From MGIIa-L3 sp038150305 (lineage in GTDB: Archaea > Thermoplasmatota > Poseidoniia > Poseidoniales > Poseidoniaceae), in NCBI GenBank assembly GCA_038150305.1, contig JAYOTG010000002.1, positions 1-64,000 of the forward strand: 64,000 bases of DNA, written 5' to 3'. The position numbers and the translations under genes are program-made. Shown here piece by piece: positions 34,131-42,123 of the stretch (position 1 is the stretch's first letter; each line of letters starts with the position of its first letter). The notes below the pieces were generated by a model. It was not told where the DNA came from. It saw nothing but the letters and a program-made list of their open reading frames with translations, and ran no database searches.

Positions 34131-35144
34131 ATGGACGATGTTGAGCACGCGGACGCATCCGACGAGGTCGCACCGGTCCCCACTGAAGTGCTGGTGGACG
34201 AGGACAGGGACGACATTCTGGAAGAGATGACCCTCGAACAACGCGAAGAGGCGCTGAAGCGCTCACGCTGGAACGTGTTCATGTTCCTTGGCATTGCCGT
34301 GATCCTGTTCGGATTTGCGCTCTTCCCGATGCCGTTCTCCGCCGACTATCAGACGTCCATTGGAGGGGCTCAAGCCACCAAGGACGTGGGCCTCATTTGG
34401 GGCATGCCCATTCCGGGCGACGACATCACCGACGTCCCGGTTCGTGTGGACATCACCATCGACCAGCCGCCGCCCACGCACTCCGAACTGGTGGTGTTCA
34501 TGATCAGCACGCCCGACTGCACGGACAACGCCGCCTTGTCCGACGGCCAAGCCGAAGCGAGAAACGGGAGCTCCGACCACGGATTTGCGTCGTCGTTGGG
34601 TCGGGTGACGGCCGGCTCGGTGGAAGAATTCCGCTTCCGCATCGATCCTGGGCAATACTGCCTCATTGTGAAATTCCTTGATATCGACGGCACAAACGCC
34701 GATCAGGCCGGTGCGGGAACCATCGAAATCGACGGCCGCGTGTGGCCAAATCAGGCCATTGCGGGTCTGTTTGGCTTGACGGCCATCGTTTTGGCTGCCT
34801 TGTCCTTCGTCGGCGCCCAACGCCACGGGAACGAGGTTCGGGCGATGAAGCAGCCCAAGGAGGCATCTGTGGAGTCCACAGTGCTTGCGGCGGCCGGCCC
34901 TGCAGGTCCGCCAGCCGCAGGCCCAAGTGGGCCCCCATCCGCTGGGCCGAGCGGTCCACCCAAGGCTGCCGATGCTCCTGCAGCCGATGATGGCCCTGCT
35001 GTGCTTCAACAAGATGAGGACGGCACCGCCTGGCTCGACGCCGGCAACGGGTACGTGTACCGACGCATGCCAGACGGTGACTTCGACCAGACCATCTACG
35101 TCCCCAACCCCGACGGTGCAGGCTTCGTGCCGCATGAGGCGTGA
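34131..35144 (+). CDS. Two-helix membrane protein with proline-rich tail; first gene of the par-like operon
   Basis: 337 residues from the ATG at 34131; the frame extends upstream without meaning. It has an acidic N-terminus (DEDRDDILEEMTLEQREE), membrane helix 1 (VFMFLGIAVILFGFALFP), an outer domain of about 140 residues with two cysteines, and helix 2 (AIAGLFGLTAIVLAALSFVGA). The cytoplasmic tail carries GP.GPP repeats (AGPSGPPSAGPSGPP) and a WLDAGNGYVYRRMPDG segment. I do not recognise the family. The gene ends 3 bases before the DUF4126 gene and starts the five-gene run that includes parA. Confidence 0.65.
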   Translation: MDDVEHADASDEVAPVPTEVLVDEDRDDILEEMTLEQREEALKRSRWNVFMFLGIAVILFGFALFPMPFSADYQTSIGGAQATKDVGLIWGMPIPGDDITDVPVRVDITIDQPPPTHSELVVFMISTPDCTDNAALSDGQAEARNGSSDHGFASSLGRVTAGSVEEFRFRIDPGQYCLIVKFLDIDGTNADQAGAGTIEIDGRVWPNQAIAGLFGLTAIVLAALSFVGAQRHGNEVRAMKQPKEASVESTVLAAAGPAGPPAAGPSGPPSAGPSGPPKAADAPAADDGPAVLQQDEDGTAWLDAGNGYVYRRMPDGDFDQTIYVPNPDGAGFVPHEA

Positions 35145-35147
35145 CGC

Positions 35148-35768
35148 ATGAGCGGCGTCGACCTCTACGTCGCGCTCGCCCTCGGCATCGGTCTGGCCGC
35201 AGCCAGCGGATTTCGTGTGTTTATCCCGCCGTTCTTGTACGGCCTTGCCACACGGCTTGAACTGAATCCCACCGCTTTCGCGGGCTCAGACATGCAAGCA
35301 TGGATGGCCTCAGATCTTGGTTTGACCGTCCTCGGCGCCGCCGTAGTCTGCGAACTCCTTGCCTACTACATCCCTTGGCTAGACAACCTGTTGGACGCCA
35401 TCGCTTCACCCGCAGCGGTGATCGGGGGGATGGTCTTGATGTCGTCCTCGTTGGGGGAACTGGACCCTGTGTTGCGGTGGTCCACGAGCATCATCGTCGG
35501 TGGCACCACCAGCGGGACTGTGCAGGTGAGCACCGTCGGCATCCGCGCGCTCTCGACCGCCTCCACAGGCGGATTGGGCAACCCCATCGTGTCCACGGTC
35601 GAGGCTGGGGCGTGCCTTGTGTGCACGGTGTTGGCGCTCCTTCTCCCTGTGCTCGCCATGGTGCTGGTCGTGGCCGGCTTGGTGCTGGGTGGCCGTTGGC
35701 TGCTGCGCCGCCGGAGCAAAATGGGAGAGGATGAGGCTGCTTTGGCGTCCATCAACCCTCAGGCTTGA
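35148..35768 (+). CDS. DUF4126-family membrane protein
   Basis: 206 residues with five to six hydrophobic segments. GIGLAAASGFRVFIPPFLYGLA is the signature opening of DUF4126 proteins, and PWLDNLLDAIASPAAVIGG with SLGELDPVLRWSTSIIVGG completes it. Function of the family is unknown. It is second in the operon, 3 bases after the previous stop. The SAP-domain gene's frame is open through its end. Confidence 0.82.
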   Translation: MSGVDLYVALALGIGLAAASGFRVFIPPFLYGLATRLELNPTAFAGSDMQAWMASDLGLTVLGAAVVCELLAYYIPWLDNLLDAIASPAAVIGGMVLMSSSLGELDPVLRWSTSIIVGGTTSGTVQVSTVGIRALSTASTGGLGNPIVSTVEAGACLVCTVLALLLPVLAMVLVVAGLVLGGRWLLRRRSKMGEDEAALASINPQA

Positions 35769-35809
35769 AAACGGTCAACTGCGAGAAGTCCATCGGAGGG
35801 CGGCAAGCG

Positions 35810-37954
35810 TTGACGGATGCATCTCGCCTGACGGTCGCCAAACTCAAGGCCTTGTGCGTGCTTCATGACCTGCCCACGAGCGGGCGGAAAGCGGATTTGG
35901 TGGAGCGCCTGCTTGAGGCAGGCCTTGACCGTGCAAGCGTTGGCCTTCCCGATGCCGAGCAGACTGAGGAGGCCGCTGAAGAAGTCATTTCGCTCGAACC
36001 AGCATCAAAACCGGAACCGGAGCCAGAACCCATCTTCATCGAGGCCGAACCTGCTCCGGTGGACGTCGCTGTCCCCCTTCCCACGACGCCCGAAGAAGAG
36101 GAGGTCCTGGAAGCCGAGGTGCTTGATGCCATTCCGGTCGATGACGAGCCCGAGGTTGCCCTCGAAACGCCCCCGGTCGTTCCTCGTCCAGGCGCCAAGC
36201 CTTCGAATCCCACCACGCTTCTGGACATGGTCAAGACGCCAAAGGCTGCGGCGGTGGTCCTCGTGCTCCTGCTGCTTGGCGCCGGCGGCTCCTACTGGTT
36301 TGGTCAACAACTCCAACCGGTCACCGTAGATGCGCTGCGCTACGGTGATCGCATGGGCTTCGTGCTGGTTGGCGGAGAACTGACCGCGACCGAAGGTTTC
36401 GTTGAACCGGTCATTGAACAACTGGACATCGAAGACGACATTTGCCGCCTTGAGGTCTCCTTCTCCGGAACCGGGGACGTCGCGGTGCACCAAGGCACCA
36501 TGCTCGACATCGCATCGCAGGGATCAGACGATCGGCTCCTCGGGACCGTCAGCGTGCGTGGAGCGCACGGTGCAGAGTGGTTGGCCGTGCAGCAAGAGGC
36601 CACCTACGACCTCGATGAGTTGGTCGTAAAGCGGCACTTGCGTTCCATCGTCCCTGGCTCCAGCGATTGTTCCAGCAGTTCTGCCTCCGCCTCTGGAACC
36701 GCGGACCTCACGTTGACTTCGTGGACCGAGATTGGAGACCGCGTGAACCTGCGCTCGAACGCGGATTGGGAGGTTGATCTCGAGGGCGTCGTGCGTGGCT
36801 CGACGACCACCTACGGCGTCGGAGGGCTGCTCGGCTCGTTCGAAGTCTTTGCACCCGGCATCGCCATGCTCACGCAGCCGGTGGAACTGCAATCCTTGGT
36901 CGGTACGGTGCCCATCGAAAAAGGCGCCACTGGAACCGGCCTTGGTTGGGACTGGTCGGTGATCGGCGCTGAGGACTTTGCCGGCAAGCGCATGTGGCGC
37001 ATTGTCGCGACTCAACCGGATTTGACCACCTATTGCCTCGGAAGCGCGACGCTCTCGATGTGGGTGGAAGCGGACAACCCTTGGGCCAGCCGGCAGACCG
37101 TCGACGTCCGCTTGTCCTCGGACAACGCCGGACAGCAGGATTGTTCAACCCTCTCGCAACAACTCGGTGATGCGGTCCTCCCCGACGGAGAGTTCCGTTT
37201 GACCCACACTTTCGAGCGCACGTCGCTCTCACGTGGGGAAGACCGTCTGGACCTCGGCACGACGTACGTCGGTCGTCCGAGCCCAAGCGAGCTTGGTGCA
37301 CCGGACGAATCGCTGGTGACCTGGATGCGCAACGCCAGCCATGTCCCGGACGGGGCCTCAGCCGCCACCACCACCCTAGAAGAGGCCGTTGCTTGCCTGC
37401 GTGCTGTGGGCTCCTCGGCCTCCGGTGCGAACGCTGCGCTGGACGATGAGGGATACATTTGGCGCGCAGTGGGCGATTCCGGAGGTGACGTGGACGCGTG
37501 GAACCTGTCATGGGTTGGCACCGACGATGCGCACGGTTGGGTGCGGCTCGACGTCGGAGCCGGCGAAAACGGAACATGCTCCTTCGTGAACAAAGAGTCC
37601 CAGGACCTCGGCATCGTCTGGAACCGCGAATCGGCACCCGCCGTGTTGTCGATGGGTGAGGTCGAAGAGGTGCTGCTCGTCGAAGGGCGGTTCCTGGAGT
37701 TTGTGGGAAGCAAAGGGCTGTTCGACGCCAACGGCGATCACAACGACGGGCTGCGCCGCGGGGTGCTGGTTGCGGTCCCTGACGATGGACTGACCGGCCT
37801 CATCAGCGAGCTGGTCGACGGTGAGGCAGGCGCCACCACCTACGATTACGTCCGCACTTGGGAAGCCCAAGGATGGGAATCGACGCTCAGCGTTGCGGTG
37901 GACGCCACCAGCGGGAGGGTCCTGGCCACCTCCCTCATCGAGCGGCCGGCGTGA
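35810..37954 (+). CDS. SAP-domain single-pass membrane protein
   Basis: 714 residues from the TTG at 35810, chosen because GGAGGG precedes it by 9 bases; a TTG at 35765 has no such site. Residues about 5-40 are a SAP DNA-binding motif (LTVAKLKALCVLHDLPTSGR KADLVERL). An acidic Glu/Pro linker (PEPEPEPIFIEAEPAPVDV) leads to one membrane helix (AAAVVLVLLLLGAGGSYWFG) near residue 165. The remaining about 540 residues would be outside the cell and contain cysteine pairs and beta-rich domains of no known family. A DNA-binding domain inside joined to an ectodomain outside is unusual. It overlaps the ParA start by GTGA. Confidence 0.78.
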   Translation: MTDASRLTVAKLKALCVLHDLPTSGRKADLVERLLEAGLDRASVGLPDAEQTEEAAEEVISLEPASKPEPEPEPIFIEAEPAPVDVAVPLPTTPEEEEVLEAEVLDAIPVDDEPEVALETPPVVPRPGAKPSNPTTLLDMVKTPKAAAVVLVLLLLGAGGSYWFGQQLQPVTVDALRYGDRMGFVLVGGELTATEGFVEPVIEQLDIEDDICRLEVSFSGTGDVAVHQGTMLDIASQGSDDRLLGTVSVRGAHGAEWLAVQQEATYDLDELVVKRHLRSIVPGSSDCSSSSASASGTADLTLTSWTEIGDRVNLRSNADWEVDLEGVVRGSTTTYGVGGLLGSFEVFAPGIAMLTQPVELQSLVGTVPIEKGATGTGLGWDWSVIGAEDFAGKRMWRIVATQPDLTTYCLGSATLSMWVEADNPWASRQTVDVRLSSDNAGQQDCSTLSQQLGDAVLPDGEFRLTHTFERTSLSRGEDRLDLGTTYVGRPSPSELGAPDESLVTWMRNASHVPDGASAATTTLEEAVACLRAVGSSASGANAALDDEGYIWRAVGDSGGDVDAWNLSWVGTDDAHGWVRLDVGAGENGTCSFVNKESQDLGIVWNRESAPAVLSMGEVEEVLLVEGRFLEFVGSKGLFDANGDHNDGLRRGVLVAVPDDGLTGLISELVDGEAGATTYDYVRTWEAQGWESTLSVAVDATSGRVLATSLIERPA

Positions 37955-38970
37955 CGCGGCTGGCCACCGAACCTTCGTTGCGGGCCTGCATGGGCCGTCA
38001 CCTCCAAAGCCTCCGCTGCGTGCATGACGCTCCGATGGGAGAACGTGCCCGGCAGGTGACCGTCGGCGAGGCGGAGTTCGAAGAGCTCCCCGAAGCGACG
38101 CGTGCCGCACGTTCGACCGACGAGGTTGGGCCTGCGAAAATCAGAGCACCGCTCGCGCTTCCTCCGATGCAACCCTCGACCGAGGGGCTTGCGCGCGTGG
38201 TCGCGGTCACCAACCAGAAGGGCGGGGTTGGAAAAACCACCACGGTGATCAACCTCGCCGCGAGTTTGGCGGCTTCTGGCCAGCGCGTGCTCGTGGTGGA
38301 TTTAGACGCTCAGGGCAACTGCGCCACCGGTTTGGGCATCGACAAGTCGAGGGTTGAACTGACGACCCGCGACCTCCTCCTGACTCCTGAACGTGCCGCA
38401 GACTGCCGCTACGCGACGCGGATACCGACCCTGCACGTGGTGGTCGGCGACCGACGTCTCGTCTCCGTCGAAGACGCGATACTGTCGGACCTGGGCCGCG
38501 AATCACGCTTGGCAGAAGGCATCGCGCCGCTCCTGCCGCACTACGATCTGGTGCTCATCGACACGCCACCGAACCTTGGTGTGTTGGCCATTAACGCCCT
38601 CTGTGCTGCAGACGGCGTGCTGGTGCCCGTGCAAACCGAATATTTCGCCCTCGAAGGCTTGGCCATGCTCTTGTCCACGGTCGAACAGGTCCGCCGCCGC
38701 CTAAATCCAGGGCTCGGGATTGACGGCGTGTTGATGACGATGCACGCTCCGACCTTGCTGAACCAGCAGGTGGCCGCTTTGCTCCGCGAGCATTTGGGCG
38801 ACGTGGTGGTCGAACCACCCATCCGTCGCAACATTCGACTGGCCGAGGCGACGAGCCGCGGGGAACCCATCCACGTTCATGCCCCCAATTCGAACGGTGG
38901 ACACGATCACCAAGCCGTGGCTCACGCCCTCTCGTCCCGTTGGGGTTTGTCTCGGGGGCGCGGGGCTTGA
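37951..38970 (+). CDS. parA: ParA/Soj-type partitioning ATPase
   Basis: 339 residues from the GTG at 37951, which overlaps the upstream stop (GTGA); ATGs at 37990 and 38035 are also possible. The deviant Walker A KGGVGKTTT (residues 90-98), preceded by VVAVTNQ, VLVVDLDAQGN and LVLIDTPPNLGVL are diagnostic of ParA/Soj. QTEYFALEGLAML and RRNIRLAEATSRGEPI match the C-terminal half. The extra about 80 residues at the N-terminus are unusual. ParA forms a nucleoid-bound ATP dimer that moves ParB-DNA cargo. The gene downstream has a ParB-like N-terminus, consistent with a working pair. Confidence 0.93.
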   Translation: MTRLATEPSLRACMGRHLQSLRCVHDAPMGERARQVTVGEAEFEELPEATRAARSTDEVGPAKIRAPLALPPMQPSTEGLARVVAVTNQKGGVGKTTTVINLAASLAASGQRVLVVDLDAQGNCATGLGIDKSRVELTTRDLLLTPERAADCRYATRIPTLHVVVGDRRLVSVEDAILSDLGRESRLAEGIAPLLPHYDLVLIDTPPNLGVLAINALCAADGVLVPVQTEYFALEGLAMLLSTVEQVRRRLNPGLGIDGVLMTMHAPTLLNQQVAALLREHLGDVVVEPPIRRNIRLAEATSRGEPIHVHAPNSNGGHDHQAVAHALSSRWGLSRGRGA

Positions 38971-39362
38971 GCGAACGTGGCCTTGGCCGTGGCCTCGATC
39001 ACCTGATCGAACAGAACGCCACGGAGCTTGGCTTCCTTGACGCCTACGGGCCTGCGCCCGAGGAGGCCTTGGGTGAAGTGTTCGACGCTGCGTGCCATGC
39101 GCTTCAGGCACTCGAAGGCGTCCGTTCTGAGGCGTCCTACGACGCCCCAAGCGTCGTGCTTCACCTGGAAGAAGACGGGACTCGGCTCATGTGGACCGGC
39201 CAACACTTGCCGCTCGTGGACAGCGATTTGATGCTTCCCGGCATGCGCGAAGGCATGCTTTCATCCGCCCGCGACAAGGCCGAGGTGCTTCTGGTGGATT
39301 GGACCCTTGAGGTTCGTCGTTGCCTCGAACGGGTGGTCGAGCACCAATCAACTCCGGCGTGA
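38967..39362 (+). CDS. Small protein with ParB-type N-terminal ParA-activating motif
   Basis: 131 residues from the TTG at 38967, which overlaps the parA stop (TTGA). The first residues, LSERGLGRGLDHLIEQN, match the N-terminal peptide of ParB proteins (RGLGRGLDALL), whose arginine stimulates the ParA ATPase. The usual ParB nuclease/CTP-binding fold and helix-turn-helix are absent. Instead there is a region of about 100 residues with VVLHLEEDGTRLMWTGQ and a helical end (VDWTLEVRRCLERVVEHQ). I infer a ParA partner whose cargo is not the usual parS complex. Its last 15 bases overlap the convergent secreted-protein gene. Confidence 0.72.
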   Translation: MSERGLGRGLDHLIEQNATELGFLDAYGPAPEEALGEVFDAACHALQALEGVRSEASYDAPSVVLHLEEDGTRLMWTGQHLPLVDSDLMLPGMREGMLSSARDKAEVLLVDWTLEVRRCLERVVEHQSTPA

Positions 39363-39911
39363 GCGGCTTCCGACGGCCGCGGCCACGGTCAGAGCGACCA
39401 GACTCAGGGCGAATCCTGCCCCCGGACTTTCCTCGTCCTCGACGCAACCGTCGTCGGTGGAGGCGGGCCCGCCCCAGCTGCCGTCGTTGTAGTAGCAGCT
39501 CGACCAGGTCCTGTACCAGTCACCGAAGGGGTGGAACTCATCGTCACCGTCGGTGTAGGACACTTTTGCCCGCCAATTGACGTAGGTGTGGTCTTCAGGG
39601 GGCGTCACCGAAATCGTGTACACGGCTCCGTCGTCAGACACCGTTGCTTCTTGGTTCACCGGAGGGTCGCAGACGCCATCGTTGGTGCAAATTTGCGTCG
39701 TCAGTTGCAGGGTGGTGCCGTTGTCCACCGCGCTCTCATCGAGGGTCAAGCTCAGCGTCCACGTCTCGCCGTCGACGGAAGGTGACGTGGCTTCGTAGGC
39801 AGAAAAGGGTGTTTCGGCGGTGTTTGGCCCCTCGTCTTGTCCACCGGTTCCTCCGGCCGTGGCCACGCTGACGAACATGAGCATCAAGGCCACCAACAGC
39901 ACGTTGCGCAT
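39348..39911 (-). CDS. Secreted protein with PGF-CTERM-like C-terminal anchor
   Basis: 187 residues. It has a signal peptide (MRNVLLVALMLMFVSVATAGG) and an immunoglobulin-like beta domain (TWTLSLTLDESAVDNGTTLQL ... VNWRAKVSYTDGDD) with several cysteines. Its C-terminus is SPGAGFALSLVALTVAAAVG followed by RSRRS. The order Pro-Gly, hydrophobic helix, Arg cluster resembles PGF-CTERM tails, which archaeosortase removes and replaces with a lipid anchor. A surface-exposed protein of unknown partner. The gene follows the PUA gene on the same strand, 46 bases on. Confidence 0.72.
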   Translation of the reverse strand: MRNVLLVALMLMFVSVATAGGTGGQDEGPNTAETPFSAYEATSPSVDGETWTLSLTLDESAVDNGTTLQLTTQICTNDGVCDPPVNQEATVSDDGAVYTISVTPPEDHTYVNWRAKVSYTDGDDEFHPFGDWYRTWSSCYYNDGSWGGPASTDDGCVEDEESPGAGFALSLVALTVAAAVGSRSRRS

Positions 39912-39957
39912 GGAGGAGCGGTCGTGCCGTTCCTATTTGGCGCTGTGGGGCAGAGGC

Positions 39958-40464
39958 TCATTCCATGTCCCAAAGTTCGTCGCCGACCCAGTGGATGGTT
40001 TTCACCGCCTTCCCCCCGGTCGCGTCGACCATGCTCGGCCCGGAATCGAGCGCCCAGCCCAAGGCGAGCGGGCGCTGGTGGACTTCATCTCGAATCCAGA
40101 CCAAATCTCCTGCCTCGATGGCTTCGTCAGCGCCCGAGATGCCCGCGGCCATGCAGTCGGCGCCGTTCATCAGAAAGCGAATGGCACCGTGGTCCACTTC
40201 GACCCAATGACCTGCATCGGCGTGATCCATGAGGCCGCGGAGGGTCAAGGCCACGACGCGATGGCCGTCGGGGTGCTCAACGTCAACGGCCTTCGGGGTT
40301 TTGTCGACGAACACCAGCTTCCATGGGCCGAACTCCGCGGCTTCGAGGAAGGCCCCGTCCACCTGAAGGTCGATGCCCAGTGCTTCTTCGAGGTCCTTCA
40401 GCAAGGGCGCGATGGCTTTGCGTCGAATTGGGCGCCGCTTCCGAATGCTCCAATCCTTGACCAT
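39958..40464 (-). CDS. MCT-1/Tma20-like PUA-domain protein
   Basis: 168 residues from the ATG at 40464. The N-terminal pre-PUA region MVKDWSIRKRRPIRRKAIAPL and the following LVFVDKTPKAVDVEH are those of the archaeal COG2016 family. The PUA domain is FLMNGADCMAAGISGADEAIEAGDLVWIRDE. In eukaryotes the relatives MCT-1/DENR act in ribosome recycling and re-initiation; the archaeal role is probably ribosome- or tRNA-linked. A longer upstream frame overlaps the divergent FAH gene region and is rejected. Confidence 0.85.
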   Translation of the reverse strand: MVKDWSIRKRRPIRRKAIAPLLKDLEEALGIDLQVDGAFLEAAEFGPWKLVFVDKTPKAVDVEHPDGHRVVALTLRGLMDHADAGHWVEVDHGAIRFLMNGADCMAAGISGADEAIEAGDLVWIRDEVHQRPLALGWALDSGPSMVDATGGKAVKTIHWVGDELWDME

Positions 40465-40538
40465 GCGCGCGGCTGGCCGCGGGCCGCTATGACCGTTGCC
40501 GTGCGAGGGTCCAAAAATCGCCTCCATGTCGGCCGTTC

Positions 40539-41141
40539 ATGGCCATGTGGTGCGCCATCAGGACCTACGCAGCCCACGCGGATGAACTTGGTAACCCTCG
40601 CCAGGAACGTCCAATTTTCTTCACCAAACCCGACGGGTGCCTGTCTTCTGAGGAGACCATCGACGTCAGTGGGCACGACGGGGAAATCCACCACGAAGTG
40701 GAACTTGTGCTTCGCCTCGATGAATCATGGGCGGTGTCGCACATCGCCGTTGGCCTGGACTTGACCGACCGCGCGGCGCAGCGCGAGGCCCGGCCCGAAG
40801 GCCTGCCTTGGGCGCGCGGCAAGGCCTTCCGGGGAGCGGCACGAATCGGAGGCTTCGCGCCTTGGGCGAAGGACGTCACCGGCTTGAGCACCTCCGGGCT
40901 CCACCTCGAGTTGCGCATCGACGGCAAGGTCCGCCAATCCGCGCGGGTGGACGCGATGTCCATCCCTCCAGCGGCGCTGCTGGATGATCTTCGAGGATGG
41001 GCGCCTCTGACCGCTGGAGATGTTGTCTTCACAGGGACGCCGTCAGGTGTTGGGCGCTTATATCCCGGCCAGGCCGTTGTGGCCGTCTTGAGGGACGCCG
41101 ATGACGCCGTTCTGTCGCGTTTGGACCTGCGTTGTGTTTGA
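40539..41141 (+). CDS. Fumarylacetoacetate hydrolase family protein
   Basis: 200 residues with the compact FAH/FAHD fold. CAIRTYAAHADELGN is the family's N-terminal RNY..H..E-type region. IHHEVELVLRLDESW contains the metal-binding E-x-E. VFTGTPSGVGRLYPGQ is the C-terminal loop. Family members hydrolyse or decarboxylate beta-diketo or oxaloacetate-like acids with Mg or Mn. The substrate is unknown. Divergent from the PUA gene. Confidence 0.88.
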   Translation: MAMWCAIRTYAAHADELGNPRQERPIFFTKPDGCLSSEETIDVSGHDGEIHHEVELVLRLDESWAVSHIAVGLDLTDRAAQREARPEGLPWARGKAFRGAARIGGFAPWAKDVTGLSTSGLHLELRIDGKVRQSARVDAMSIPPAALLDDLRGWAPLTAGDVVFTGTPSGVGRLYPGQAVVAVLRDADDAVLSRLDLRCV

Positions 41142-41150
41142 GGGAGGGCT

Positions 41151-41160
41151 TCATATACGC
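41151..41160 (+). promoter_or_regulatory. Candidate TATA box of the eS8 gene
   Basis: TTCATATACG lies about 35-44 bases upstream of the eS8 ATG and just after the stop of the preceding FAH gene. It is the most TATA-like stretch in the intergenic space. It begins with the same TTCAT as the elements before tRNA-Ser and secG. If used, the leader would be only about 15-20 bases. Confidence 0.5.
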
Positions 41161-41194
41161 CGTGTCGGTCGGCAGCCTGCGAGGTGTACCTTTC

Positions 41195-41575
41195 ATGGCA
41201 CAGTGGCACGGCATTTCTCGACGCAAGACCAGCGGCGGTCGCCGTGTTCAAGCTCGCGGCAAGCGCAAGACCGAAATCTCGAGCGAGAAGCAATTCGCGC
41301 TCGTCGGCGAACCCAAGCGCAAGATCTACCGGAAGGCCGGTGGCAACACCATGGTCCGCGTGATGGCCGAAAACCGTGTGGCCATCGCTGACCCTGCGAA
41401 GGGCACCACCAACATGGGGACCATTATGAGCGTCGTCGAGAACGAATCCGACCCCAACTACGTGCGTCGGAACATCCTCGTGAAGGGCGCCATCATCGAG
41501 ACCGACAAGGGTCGCGTGCGCATCACTTCCCGGCCCGGTAAGGACGGGGTCATCAACGGCGTGCTCGTCGAGTGA
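41195..41575 (+). CDS. rps8e: Ribosomal protein eS8 (S8e)
   Basis: 126 residues from the ATG at 41195. The sequence opens with WHGISRRKTSGGRRVQARGKRK, the S8e signature. VRRNILVKGAIIETDKGRVRITSRPG is the C-terminal RNA-binding region. Archaeal S8e is about 125-130 residues, so it is complete. The earlier frame from 41132 lies inside the promoter region. It is a component of the small ribosomal subunit found only in archaea and eukaryotes. The SRP19 gene follows in the same direction. Confidence 0.95.
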   Translation: MAQWHGISRRKTSGGRRVQARGKRKTEISSEKQFALVGEPKRKIYRKAGGNTMVRVMAENRVAIADPAKGTTNMGTIMSVVENESDPNYVRRNILVKGAIIETDKGRVRITSRPGKDGVINGVLVE

Positions 41576-41628
41576 GGCCCCTGAACCGGGTCCAACGGAC
41601 CTGAAGCACAGGAGCATGAGGCGGGCAC

Positions 41629-42057
41629 ATGGACCATGATCCGGACCGCCTGACCCTTTGGCCGTCGTACTTTGACGTCCGCCGTTCGCGTCGTTCAGGC
41701 CGTCGCGTGGCCAAGGATGCCGCCGTCAAGAAACCCGACCTGGAAGGCCTGTACACCGCCGCGCGCGCGGTGGGGCTTCGTAAGATCAAGCGCGAGGCGA
41801 ACGCCGCTCGCCCAAGCGACCCCCACGCCCGCGAGGGTCGGCTCATCGTGAGCCGCTCGGGCGCGGAGGCCGATGCCGGAGCCTCCTCCAAAGAAGAGAT
41901 CATGCAGATCATCGGCACCACGTGGCGGGAACAGCGCAAGAAGGAACACGAGGCTGCGACCAAGCCGGCGACGACCCGAACGCAAGGCGGGCCACGACCC
42001 GCAAAGCAAGGGAAATCGCGAGGAAACGCCTCCCGTCGCCGCTCTTTCAAGCGGTGA
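41629..42057 (+). CDS. srp19: Signal recognition particle protein SRP19
   Basis: 142 residues. LTLWPSYFDVRRSRRSGRRVAK opens the SRP19 fold (the hWP.Yhd...sr..GR pattern). It continues with KPDLEGLYTAARAVGLRKIKREANAARP. A basic C-terminal tail rich in Lys/Arg/Pro (GGPRPAKQGKSRGNASRR) goes beyond the core. SRP19 organises 7S RNA so that SRP54 can bind. The RNA gene itself is not in this window. It fits the archaeal background and the nearby Sec61-beta gene. Confidence 0.88.
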   Translation: MDHDPDRLTLWPSYFDVRRSRRSGRRVAKDAAVKKPDLEGLYTAARAVGLRKIKREANAARPSDPHAREGRLIVSRSGAEADAGASSKEEIMQIIGTTWREQRKKEHEAATKPATTRTQGGPRPAKQGKSRGNASRRRSFKR

Positions 42058-42123
42058 AGGACCCGCTTCCTGCCCCCTGCTTGAATGGGAACGGCTTTGA
42101 ATCGCGGTGTGCGCCACCACACT

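Noticed and set aside
34860..34970. GPP repeats as a collagen-like domain
   Set aside because: Only a few irregular GPxGPP units are present, too short for a triple helix; better read as a flexible tail.
37951..39362. ParA operon as an integrated plasmid
   Set aside because: No replication protein, relaxase or composition shift, and the flanking genes are chromosomal archaeal genes.
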